Positions 16,277-25,100 of a DNA stretch of 64,000 nt are shown here, piece by piece. Each line of letters starts with the position of its first letter. The first letter of the stretch is position 1. Below the pieces are notes generated by a model that had not been told where the DNA came from, searched no databases, and saw nothing but the letters and a program-made list of their open reading frames with translations. The translations under genes were made by a program, and so were the position numbers. The stretch is from NCBI GenBank assembly GCA_022614805.1, contig JAKEHY010000020.1, positions 1 to 64,000 on the forward strand. Reading direction: 5' to 3'. The stretch comes from Candidatus Zixiibacteriota bacterium. Its GTDB lineage: Bacteria; Zixibacteria; MSB-5A5; DSPP01.

Positions 16277-18619
16277 TTAATCCGTTTGCGCGGCCCGTTT
16301 GGAGCGGACTAAAAAGATAATCAAAACGACCAGGGCCACCGAAGCGGAACCGACGGCGAGTGCGTTGGAAAGTTTGCTTTGGCCGACGATTAAAGGGAGA
16401 ATCAAAAGCGCCACCAAGTTCATTACCTTGATAAGCGGGTTCAACGACGGGCCGGCCGTGTCTTTGAACGGGTCCCCCACGGTATCGCCGATGATGCCGG
16501 CTTTGTGCGCCTCCGAACCCTTGCCGCCATACATTCCCTGCTCCACCAATTTCTTGGCATTGTCCCAAGTGCCGCCGGCGTTGGAAAGTAAAACGGCCAG
16601 CAATTGACCGGTCAGAATGATGCCCGCCAGAAAGCCGCCCAACCCCTCCACGCCGAGGTAAAACCCGACAATCATCGGGGACAAAATCGCCAAAAGACCG
16701 GGGCCTAAAAGTTCCTTCTGGGCGGCGGTGGTGGTGATGGCGACCACCCGGCCGTACTCCGGCTTGGCTTTCCCTTCCATAATACCCGGAATCTCCCTAA
16801 ACTGGCGGCGCACCTCTTCCACGACCTGGAAGGCGGCCCGGCCGACCGCGCGGATGGCGATGGAGGAGAACAAAAACGGCATCGCCCCGCCGATTAAAAG
16901 CCCGACGAACACGAACGGCAGGTTCACCTGTATTCCCTTGGACGCAAAATTCAAGAGCGGGTCAAGCAGGTCCACGTCGGAGGTAAAGGAACGGAAAAGC
17001 GCCACCGCGGCCACGACGGCCGAGGCGATGGCGAACCCCTTGGTCACCGCCTTGGTCGTGTTGCCGACGGCGTCCAGCTTGTGAACGATGGCATGCGCCT
17101 TGGGATTTTTGTCCTCTTCCAAAACCTTGGACATTTCAAAAATCCCGTTGGCGTTGTCGGAAATCGGCCCGAAGGTATCCATCGAGACAATAATGCCAGT
17201 GGTGGTGAGCATTCCCATACCGGCCAGGGCGATGCCATAGGCGGCCATCGCCAAGTTGGCTCCGGCGTCGGCGGAGAAGTTCCGGAATATCAAAAAGGAG
17301 GCAACCACGGTGACGGCAATGACCAAAACCGCCACGGAGGTGGATTCCAGCCCTTCCGCAAAGCCGGAAAGGATGGTGGTCGCCGGCCCGGTGCGGGTCG
17401 CTTTGGCGGTCTCTTTTACGGGAGCGTATTCCAAGGCGGTGTAATATTCGGTCAGGTAACTGATGACCACGGCCAAGACGATGCCGGAAAAAGTGGCCCA
17501 GAAAAACCCGGCCGGGCCATGGATATAGAAGTAGTTGACCAGCCCAAAGCCGATGGTGGAAATGATGGCCGCAACCACAAAGCCGTTCTGAATCGGGCGC
17601 ATCGGATTGAAATCCTCCCGGTCTTTGCCGCGAACGGACATCGCGCCGAAAATGGAGGCGAACACCCCCACGGCCCGCACCAAAAGGGGGAACAAAATCA
17701 TCTTCAAGGCCAGCTGTTGGTCATACTGGGCGAAAGCGGCCCCCAAAATCATTGCCGCCACGAGGGTGACCTCGTACGATTCGAACAAATCGGCGGCCAT
17801 ACCGGCGCAGTCCCCCACGTTGTCCCCCACGTTGTCGGCGATGGTGGCGGCATTGCGCGGGTCATCCTCCGGAATGCCGGCTTCCACCTTGCCGACCAAA
17901 TCCGCCCCCACGTCGGCGGCCTTGGTGTAAATGCCCCCGCCGACGCGCATAAACAAAGCCACCAAGGAGCCGCCGAAACCGAAGCCGATTAAAACCTGCA
18001 TGGCGTGCTCTTTGAAAATCATAAAGATTATGGTGGCCCCCAAAAGCCCCATCCCGACCGTGAACATTCCCGTCACGGTGCCGGCTTCGAAGGCGACTTC
18101 GAGCGCTTTTTTGAAGGAGGTGCGGGCGGCGTTGGCCGTGCGGACGTTGCCGCGCACGGCGACCGACATTCCGATAATGCCGGTGGCTGCCGACAAACAG
18201 GCACCCAAAAAGAAGGCAACCGAAATTCCCCATACTAAAGGCCAGTTGGTAGGACCATCTTCTCCAATTTTATAGACGTTGGCGTAAACCAAAAATATTA
18301 TTATGGATAGCAAAACGATGAAGCCCGCCAGCACCTTCATCTGCTGGGTCAGGTAGGCCTTGGCCCCTTCCTGCACGGCTTTGGCCACCTCTATCATTTT
18401 GGCCGTTCCCTCCTCCTCTCCCAAAACCTTTCGAATGAGGTAGGCGCCGTAAGCCAAGGCCACCAAGGCCGAGAACAAGACCAGATACAAAGCGATATTG
18501 ACCGAGCGGTCGAAGGGGGGCAATACCACGTTCCCTTCACCGGCATAAACCATTCCCGGGACCAAGAACAGGACGGCTGAAAAACCCAGGACGGTTAGCT
18601 TTTTAAACAGTTGCGACAT
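16277..18619 (-). CDS. hppA: Membrane-bound proton-pumping pyrophosphatase
   Basis: HppA couples pyrophosphate hydrolysis to proton export across the inner membrane. The 780 residues carry a leader-like N-terminus (VLGFSAVLFLVPGMVYA), about 16 membrane helices and the substrate site (DVGADLVGKVEAGIPEDDPR, NAATIADNVGDNVGDCAGM). The sequence VGNTTKAVTKG has Lys where potassium-dependent enzymes have Ala, so this should be a potassium-independent proton pump rather than a sodium pump. That is family knowledge applied to the visible residue. The ATG follows GGAGAG. A sigma-70-like promoter and a CRP-like palindrome lie upstream. The gene is monocistronic and may conserve energy at low ATP. Confidence 0.96.
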   Translation of the reverse strand: MSQLFKKLTVLGFSAVLFLVPGMVYAGEGNVVLPPFDRSVNIALYLVLFSALVALAYGAYLIRKVLGEEEGTAKMIEVAKAVQEGAKAYLTQQMKVLAGFIVLLSIIIFLVYANVYKIGEDGPTNWPLVWGISVAFFLGACLSAATGIIGMSVAVRGNVRTANAARTSFKKALEVAFEAGTVTGMFTVGMGLLGATIIFMIFKEHAMQVLIGFGFGGSLVALFMRVGGGIYTKAADVGADLVGKVEAGIPEDDPRNAATIADNVGDNVGDCAGMAADLFESYEVTLVAAMILGAAFAQYDQQLALKMILFPLLVRAVGVFASIFGAMSVRGKDREDFNPMRPIQNGFVVAAIISTIGFGLVNYFYIHGPAGFFWATFSGIVLAVVISYLTEYYTALEYAPVKETAKATRTGPATTILSGFAEGLESTSVAVLVIAVTVVASFLIFRNFSADAGANLAMAAYGIALAGMGMLTTTGIIVSMDTFGPISDNANGIFEMSKVLEEDKNPKAHAIVHKLDAVGNTTKAVTKGFAIASAVVAAVALFRSFTSDVDLLDPLLNFASKGIQVNLPFVFVGLLIGGAMPFLFSSIAIRAVGRAAFQVVEEVRRQFREIPGIMEGKAKPEYGRVVAITTTAAQKELLGPGLLAILSPMIVGFYLGVEGLGGFLAGIILTGQLLAVLLSNAGGTWDNAKKLVEQGMYGGKGSEAHKAGIIGDTVGDPFKDTAGPSLNPLIKVMNLVALLILPLIVGQSKLSNALAVGSASVALVVLIIFLVRSKRAAQTD

Positions 18620-18665
18620 TTTCTCTCCTTTTCGCGCGTTTGGTTCCGATTTGCAAAGGCCGTCA

Positions 18666-18693
18666 AATATATGCGCCTAAAAATTTTTGGCAA
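18666..18693 (-). promoter_or_regulatory. hppA: Probable hppA promoter
   Basis: On the minus strand TTGCCA (18688-18693), a 16-base A/T-rich spacer and TATATT (18666-18671) would start transcription near 18659, about 40 bases before the hppA ATG. Confidence 0.4.
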
Positions 18694-18701
18694 GCCGGAA
18701 A

Positions 18702-18719
18702 TTGTGAACATTTTCACAA
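18702..18719. promoter_or_regulatory. CRP-like palindromic operator
   Basis: TTGTGA-N6-TCACAA is a perfect inverted repeat matching the CRP-family consensus TGTGA-N6-TCACA. It lies just upstream of the hppA -35 element, with its centre about 52 bases from the predicted start. No CRP gene is in the window. Confidence 0.5.
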
Positions 18720-18844
18720 AAAGGCCCAAAGCTAAACGTCAGGGCGGCGCTTCAGCCTTGGGGAAAGCCGTCCCGAACAGGAAGGGTATGGGAAAGTTCC
18801 CCTATTAAAAACCTCCGTCAACGGGCTTCCAGCCTATAAGTCGT

Positions 18845-18882
18845 TGTGCCGCTTGGGAAATTTTATACGACTATGCGGCACA
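18845..18882. promoter_or_regulatory. Inverted repeat upstream of the pilin genes
   Basis: TGTGCCGC (18845-18852) and GCGGCACA (18875-18882) form 8-base arms separated by 22 bases. The right arm overlaps the sigma-54-like promoter, so it may be an operator or chance reinforcement of that motif. Confidence 0.35.
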
Positions 18883-18890
18883 GGGATTGC
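18877..18890 (+). promoter_or_regulatory. Sigma-54-like promoter of the minor pilin genes
   Basis: GGCAC-N5-TTGC has the exact GG-N10-GC spacing of sigma-54 promoters (-24 GG at 18877, -12 GC at 18889). Transcription would begin near 18902, leaving about 17 bases with AAGGAG before the ATG at 18919. The flanking consensus bases (first T, last W) do not match. Confidence 0.4.
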
Positions 18891-18918
18891 GAAATTGAAA
18901 GGGACGAAGGAGCGGAAT

Positions 18919-19812
18919 ATGAGAAAGAAAACAAAATTGCTTATAAAAATTCGGCTTTTGGGCGGCTTTACCATAGTGGAGCTTTTGGTGGCCGCGGTTC
19001 TTTTGTCGATCATAAGCTTGGCCGCTTTCCAGTTTTATGGCCGCGAGCATCAGGTTTATTCCGTGCAGGGAGAGATTTCCAACGCCCAGCAAAACGCCCG
19101 CATTGCCTTGGACGAACTGACGATTAACGTGATGTCCGCCGGGGCCGAACTGCCGGCCGGCTTTGCGCCGGTGATAAGCCACGACACCAATCCGGACACC
19201 ATCGTGATTCGCTACAACAAAGACGGCTGTTTTATAACCGTGGGGGAACATACTCAGATTCAGCAGGCCCGGCCCATTCATACGCACGATACGGTCACCT
19301 GCTTCGACGTCAATATTGGCCAGCAAATTTATCTCGTCCACAACAACCCTTCCCCCGGGGAACCCTCGGGGGAATGGTTTACTTTGACCGGCACCTCCTA
19401 CAACGAGGGTAACGGCTGGCAGGAAATCAGCCATTACGAGGACCTTTTGGGCGAACCCAAACCGGGAGATGTGGTTTTGATTCTGGAAGAGGCCAAATAC
19501 TACATCGATTCATCTTCATCGGATACGGCCCGGGCCCATCCCCGTTTGATGAAGATTCGCAACGGGCAGGCGCCCCAAATCTATGCCGAAGACATCGTCG
19601 ATTTGCAGTTCGTCTATATTCTAGGGGGCGCCAACCCGGACACGGTGGCTGACATCGAAGCGGCCGGCCGGAACGCACGCGACATTCAAAACGTGCAGAT
19701 TTTGGTGCAAAGCCGCACCCAGAAGCGCGACCCGCACTGGCCGACGGACGGCGGCTACCGTTTGCGCACGCTCAATTCCGAAGTGCACCTGCGCAACCTC
19801 AATCTTTTGTAG
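18919..19812 (+). CDS. PilW-like minor prepilin
   Basis: The 297-residue product has a short basic leader, a prepilin peptidase site (LLGG / FTIVELLVAAVLL, with Glu at +5) and the hydrophobic pilin helix, then a large beta-rich domain. This is typical of PilW-type minor pilins that start pilus assembly or of type II secretion pseudopilin J. The ATG at 18919 was chosen because AAGGAG precedes it and the leader fits; the longer frame from 18844 has no such site. It is followed 29 bases on by the PilX-like gene, so both form one operon. The partner pilV-like and main pilin genes are not in the window. Confidence 0.85.
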   Translation: MRKKTKLLIKIRLLGGFTIVELLVAAVLLSIISLAAFQFYGREHQVYSVQGEISNAQQNARIALDELTINVMSAGAELPAGFAPVISHDTNPDTIVIRYNKDGCFITVGEHTQIQQARPIHTHDTVTCFDVNIGQQIYLVHNNPSPGEPSGEWFTLTGTSYNEGNGWQEISHYEDLLGEPKPGDVVLILEEAKYYIDSSSSDTARAHPRLMKIRNGQAPQIYAEDIVDLQFVYILGGANPDTVADIEAAGRNARDIQNVQILVQSRTQKRDPHWPTDGGYRLRTLNSEVHLRNLNLL

Positions 19813-19841
19813 GTTCGATGATACGACTGGAGGTATTCCCG

Positions 19842-21527
19842 ATGAAAACGCTCAACAACCAAAACGGCATCGCCCTGATGGTGGCTATGGGACTGCTTTT
19901 GATGGTCAGCCTGATCGGGCTGGCGGCCGTTTTGACGTCCGATACGGAGACCGACATCTCGGTCAACAAGAAAAACGACGCGAAAGCATTTTACACAGCG
20001 GAGGGCGGGCTGGAATGGGCCCACGGGGACATAAAGGAGGCGGTCAACGCCATCGACACCATCGTCATCCCGCGTGACACGGCGCTCACTTTTTTGGACG
20101 ACCCGATGCGGCTTTTGACCAAGTACATTCCCAATTTCACCAACCGCTTTCCGCAGGATTCCTTCAAGGCCGCCGCCTATATGGGCGGAAGGGAGTCCTA
20201 CAAGCTGAAGTACAGCATCGCTCCGTTCGACACGACCGTCACGTCGCGGGGGTTTGTTTTCACCTATCGGTACACCATAACCTCACAAGGCCGTTATTCC
20301 GACCCGGTGTTGGGATTTAACGAGAAAAATAATATCATAGCCGGGACGTTCTCGGTCAACTTGAACCGGGCCTCCTTTGCCCAATACGCCCTTTTCAGAC
20401 ATATGACGACGGATACGGCCGGCAACCAGCTTTTTTTCCGCAACGCCGAAAAATTCGGCGGGCCGGTGCACACCAACGGCAAACCGGGGTTTTCCGCCTC
20501 GCCGATATTCAACGGGCCGTTCACCTCCGCCTGGACCAGCTACGGTACCAGCGCGCAGATTAACAACGCCGACCCGCAGTTCAACGGCGGCAGCCAGTGG
20601 GGTATGGGCTCGATCGGCCTGCCCACCAACGCCTACAGCCAGCAGCGGGCGGCCTTTGATGATACCGATCCGACCAACACCTCCTCGCCCAACAATAGTG
20701 ATATAAGAAACGGGCTTGGTTTGGGAGGCGGCGGTGCCATACCGACCGGCGTATATCTGGCCAACAACGGCACGATAAACGCCACGGCCGGCATCTACGT
20801 GCAAGGGGATGTGACCTCGCTGCAGCTTTGGGTCGGCGCCGACAGTTCCCAGCACTACCGTTTTAACCAGGGCGGCACGATTACCGATATTGTCGTGGAC
20901 TACGGCAGCAACCAAACCATCTTCAACGGCACGACCTACACCGGCACGCCGAACGGCGCTTTGTTCGTCAGCGGTTCGGTCAACTCCTTAGGCGGAACTT
21001 CCCGCACCGACCCGTCGATTGCAGCCGGCACCCAGTTGACTTTGGCTGTTACCGGCAACGTGCGCATAACCAACGACATTATTTATCAGGGCGTCGTTTT
21101 TAAGGATGCGGACGGCAACGTGGTGACCGACCCCACCGGGGCCAACGTGACCCCGGAAATTGACTTGAACGCCACCAATATGCTCGGGATTTTCAGCTCT
21201 GCGGGGAACGTGCGAATTGCCGCGGGCGCTCCGGACAACCTGAACCTGCACGCTTCCATTATGGCGAGCGGGGTCAACAAGGGATTCGGGGCCGAGGATT
21301 TGCTGAATACCCACGGCAACCTGAAGCTTTTGGGCGGACTCACCGAATATCAGGCCAAGCTGTTGGGAATTATCGACGCCGACGGCAACCTGACCGGAGG
21401 TTATGCCCGGAAGCTCTTTTATGACAACCGCTTCGCCACCAACTTTGCGCCCCCTTTCTTCCCCACCCGGAACGCCTATTTGACCAGTATGGGGGCCTTC
21501 AACACCTCCCGCTGGGCCGCGCAATAA
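19842..21527 (+). CDS. PilX-like protein with long beta-rich C-terminal region
   Basis: A 561-residue protein. The N-terminus NQNGIALMVAMGLLLMVSLI followed by KAFYTAEGGLEWA matches the PilX N-terminal family (GIAL...AEAG pattern), a minor pilin component without the canonical Gly-Phe cleavage site. About 480 further residues, rich in Asn, Gly and Thr, look like DUF4900-type repeats (GALFVSGSVNSLGG, LTLAVTGNVRITNDIIYQG, MLGIFSSAGNVRIAAGAP). PilX itself is usually under 200 residues, so this is a much enlarged, perhaps adhesive, tip protein. GGAGGT lies before the ATG at 19842. A strong terminator follows. Confidence 0.78.
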   Translation: MKTLNNQNGIALMVAMGLLLMVSLIGLAAVLTSDTETDISVNKKNDAKAFYTAEGGLEWAHGDIKEAVNAIDTIVIPRDTALTFLDDPMRLLTKYIPNFTNRFPQDSFKAAAYMGGRESYKLKYSIAPFDTTVTSRGFVFTYRYTITSQGRYSDPVLGFNEKNNIIAGTFSVNLNRASFAQYALFRHMTTDTAGNQLFFRNAEKFGGPVHTNGKPGFSASPIFNGPFTSAWTSYGTSAQINNADPQFNGGSQWGMGSIGLPTNAYSQQRAAFDDTDPTNTSSPNNSDIRNGLGLGGGGAIPTGVYLANNGTINATAGIYVQGDVTSLQLWVGADSSQHYRFNQGGTITDIVVDYGSNQTIFNGTTYTGTPNGALFVSGSVNSLGGTSRTDPSIAAGTQLTLAVTGNVRITNDIIYQGVVFKDADGNVVTDPTGANVTPEIDLNATNMLGIFSSAGNVRIAAGAPDNLNLHASIMASGVNKGFGAEDLLNTHGNLKLLGGLTEYQAKLLGIIDADGNLTGGYARKLFYDNRFATNFAPPFFPTRNAYLTSMGAFNTSRWAAQ

Positions 21528-21540
21528 CGGACACAAAAGC

Positions 21541-21574
21541 AAAAGCCCCCGACCAAAGTCGGGGGCTTTTTTTG
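21541..21574. terminator. Bidirectional terminator
   Basis: A 13-bp stem AAAAGCCCCCGAC / GTCGGGGGCTTTT with loop CAAA (21554-21557) and T-runs on both sides lies between the convergent PilX-like and DNRLRE genes. Confidence 0.9.
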
Positions 21575-21586
21575 TTGCCTAACTGG

Positions 21587-22141
21587 CTACTTCTTTTCCG
21601 GCCCGGTGTAGTAGATGACCAGTTCTGCTTTGGTTCCAGCACTGGACTTGGCCGAAAATTTGGATTGTTCTTCGGAGAATTCCGTCTTCAGCAGAATTCC
21701 CCGGTTTACCTTCTCACCTTTTGTCCAGGCAGACACGAGATGCGTAATGTCCAGCTCGATTTTGTCTCCTCGATTGGCATTCGCCACGGCATACGAAGGG
21801 GCTTCTTCATCCACCGAAAGCACCTGCCCGTTCTGCAGGGAGACAACTGTCCAGTCGCTGGTAATCGGAACCAGCTTCAAGGAAAGATACTGGTCTCGTG
21901 TTGAATCCCGCTGAACGTGGAGGATCAGACCGGCGAAGTCAATCCGGCTCCCCTGCGGAATCTCCGGCAGGTCGAATCGAAACACTTCGAAGTTCTGCCC
22001 CGTCAGCGCCAGCTGCGGCACAAAGGCCGCATCCCCAACATTCAGCCGAATCTCTTCCGCCCAAGACGCAAGCGCCGAAAATAAAACGGCCGCCGCTGTC
22101 ATTCCGAGCGTAGCGAGGAACCTCTTTTTTCCGTTTTTCAT
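21587..22141 (-). CDS. Exported DNRLRE-domain-like protein
   Basis: A 184-residue secreted protein. After the signal peptide (KKRFLATLGMTAAAVLFSALA, cut before EEIRLNVGD) comes a beta-sandwich resembling the DNRLRE/CBM96-type domain, with FRFDLPEIPQGSRIDFAGLI and the C-terminal LDITHLVSAWTKGEKVNRGI. Such domains are usually found attached to cell-surface or carbohydrate-binding proteins. The signal peptide is encoded by a common dispersed repeat. The gene starts 10 bases past the stop of the large T9SS cargo gene and probably shares its transcript, so it may be surface-exposed with it. Confidence 0.7.
   Translation of the reverse strand: MKNGKKRFLATLGMTAAAVLFSALASWAEEIRLNVGDAAFVPQLALTGQNFEVFRFDLPEIPQGSRIDFAGLILHVQRDSTRDQYLSLKLVPITSDWTVVSLQNGQVLSVDEEAPSYAVANANRGDKIELDITHLVSAWTKGEKVNRGILLKTEFSEEQSKFSAKSSAGTKAELVIYYTGPEKK
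22097..22124. repeat. Dispersed GTCATTCCGAGCG repeat inside a signal peptide
   Basis: The plus strand reads TGTCATTCCGAGCG followed by TAGCGAGGAACCTC. From memory this is a widespread intergenic repeat of many bacterial genomes. Here it is read on the minus strand as part of the coding sequence (RFLATLGMT). Confidence 0.65.
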
Positions 22142-22150
22142 CTTCCCCTC

Positions 22151-25100
22151 CTACTTTACCAAACTCATCTTCTTGGTTTGCGAAAAAGTGGGCGTCAAAA
22201 GCCGATAAACGTAAATCCCGGAGGAAACCGGGCTCCCCCGGTCATCCTTTCCATCCCAGATGAACCGATACGGCCCGGCGGCAAATTGCTCCCCGGAAAG
22301 CATCGTCCGTACCCTCTGCCCCAGGATGTTGAAAATCTCCAAGTTAACCCTCTCCACTTTTTCCAGATTGAACTGTATCTGCGTGGTAGGGTTGAAAGGA
22401 TTGGGATAGTTCTGATACAGAGCCGTGGGCTTGGGTAGAATCTCCCTTCCCTTTTCGTCTTCTCCCGCAGCCAGCTTCGGGGCTACAATGCAGGACACAT
22501 CATAAGGAGTCCGGTCGATGTTCCCCGTAAAGCGGCTGGCAGAAGGGGCACCCGACCCCCAGCAGTTCCATTCGGCATAAAAGGTCGGGGTGATGCAGCC
22601 ACTGCAATCCAAGTCCCAAACATATTTCCAGTTGGGATAAGTGGTGGTGGTAAAAATCCAATTAAACCCGCTGTCCGTCACACCGCCGGTGACCCTTCCC
22701 AAATCCGCCTCCTGACCGAAATTGTGCTTCAAAAGCACACCCGTGCCGTTCCACTCGGTCACGCGGCTTCGGCGCAGGTAGAGTTTGGCGTAATTGGCCG
22801 TGTTCCTGATTCCGTAGGGAGACCGGTCGCCGATATAGGGGGAAAACAAACTGCAGGCATACAGGGCCACATAGCCATTCACGTTATTTTCCAAATGCTG
22901 GTTGGCAAAAAAGCCGTGTATGGTAGTGTATCTTAACCGCAAGGTGTCGGCGCTGGTGCCAGATGTGTACTGGTTGATTATTCCCGTAGCACTGGGCAGC
23001 CACCCTGCCGAGGCCTCCACCAGACAGGAATCTATCGGTGTCGCGCTACCCCAAATAGAAATTCCGTAATAGCTGGCCCACACGGTGTCCCGGACGAGCC
23101 AGGCACCCTTGCCTCCGTTCTCCCCGGCAACAATAAAAATTCCATAGCCACCCGGTTGGGCATTTATCGAATCGACCCGACAGCCCCGAATGGTCAAGCT
23201 ATCCGTATTCAGCACGTAAATCCCAAACATCTTACACCGCCCGATGCGGACGTTTTGTATTGAGTGAAGATAGCGGGACGAATCCTCAATCCCTGCATAG
23301 GCGTGGCGGATAACGGCGTTGCTCATCGAAAGATACCCGCCGGGGCGAACGACAATCCCGCGCCAGTCCTCGGTGCCCGGGGTTCCCGATGACGAAAGAA
23401 ATTTTAACGGGTCGCTCGAGTTGCCAACGGCTATTAACTTTCCCCCGCTCGGCACTATAAACTCGCATTTATTAACCGCAACCCCCGAATGGGTCGTGTC
23501 CCGATTTGCGAGAAAGGAAAGCTCGGCCTTTGGCGGCAAAATCTTGAGCGTTTTTCCGCTCGAAACCGTTACATCCCCATCCATCGTTATCTTCCCCTGC
23601 CAAGTGAGCGGAAAAGCAATGTTATTACTAATGTATTGAGGCGCCGGAACGACTTTGAAAAGCTTGCCTTCGCCCGGGCCGAGGTAAGAAGTGAAAGGTG
23701 CGCCTGTACCAGTATTGCCGGTCAAGACCGTATCGTTAGTGAGCACATCGATAACGTAGCTGTGACCGGATTGAGTGAGCCACGCGGTAACATTTTGAGA
23801 TTCGTTTGCATTCAGTCTTCGATTCACCAGCATAAAGTATCGGATGCCACCTTGGCCGGTAAAAAATCCTATCTCAATGAAAGCAGTGTCAATTCCGGAA
23901 TATTTATCGCTGGTGACAGACTGGACAAAACTTCCCGTGATTATGCTTGCCGTATCCGCTGTGCCAGCGCCATCAGAAATCGTGGTCAATGGCTTTAGAA
24001 CTGGCGCAAGTTTATCCAAGTTGGCGTTGATTTCCTTCACCGTGTACCATTTGGAGTTGGGAACAAATTTCCCGGAATCCGCTTTCCAGTCGAACAACCC
24101 TCGGGCGCGATATTGCGCCGGATTGATTGGAGAGTAACAAGTGCAAGGTGCACAATAGGTAGGCGGCTCTTGAAGATGAGAAGGGTCGGGCTCCGTGATA
24201 TATCTGAATACCTCCGGGGCTATCGGCTCACCGTAGGTCGTGTAAACCCAATAACCGATGCCTTTCGCTCCGTGGCAAAGTGCCATATTCACCTGAACTT
24301 TGATTTCGCTCGGCCGAGGGTCGCGTGCCCGCAGAGTATCCCTGTCAATGAAGGCAAAAACTTGCACTGTGTTCCAGAAAGGTTTATTGCGAACTCTTGC
24401 AGTATCCTTGGCATGATTTAAGTCGATTCCCAAACCTCTAAACAAGAACTGTGGATTCGTATAATCGTAAGGGGGTGTCAGATTAATTTTTTTCGAAATC
24501 GTGTCGACTTGACATCCAAATGGATACCAATCGGTAAAAAGTTCAGGTGGCTGAATATGGTCTAAATAGACGGCGTGACCAGCTCCCACCCAGCCAGGGG
24601 TCATAACGGTGCTGAATTTCACCGTATCGCTTAGCGACCAATTGGTATTGCGAAAACTTCGCACCAGTTTATCGGCGTGCTTGAGGCTGGGGAACTGCCC
24701 GCCGTACGGTTCATCCACTAAATACCAGCGAGCAGGCGCTTTCGGGAGGGTGTTATAGTAAGTCTGAATTGGCGTTTGAACTAAACTCGGGTTATCGTTC
24801 CATTCCTTTACCTTCCTGCCTTCAAAGTTGGAAACGGTGATTTTGTCAACAAAGAGCGTCTTAACCCCTGTCCAGTAAAGTTGGTAGCGGAAGGGGTTGT
24901 TAATGGTTTGAAAGAAGCAAATTTTGAAGGTTTGCCACTGCCCTGCGACAGCAAAATCTTTAACTTTAATTATTCGCTGGAAGGCAAAGGTTGATTCCCA
25001 AACCACTTGATTGTTTACTTTGATTATCGTGTCAACTTGGATAGAGTCGCACAAAACAGTATCTTTGTGAAAAAAAGGAGTTTCCGGCGCGCCCCATCTC

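Noticed and set aside
16277-18619. HppA as a sodium-pumping pyrophosphatase
   Set aside because: The GNTTKA motif has Lys at the position where sodium pumps, which are potassium-dependent, carry Ala.
18611-18808. 65-codon plus-strand frame between hppA and the pilin genes
   Set aside because: It crosses the hppA promoter and CRP-like site and has no Shine-Dalgarno sequence or domain.
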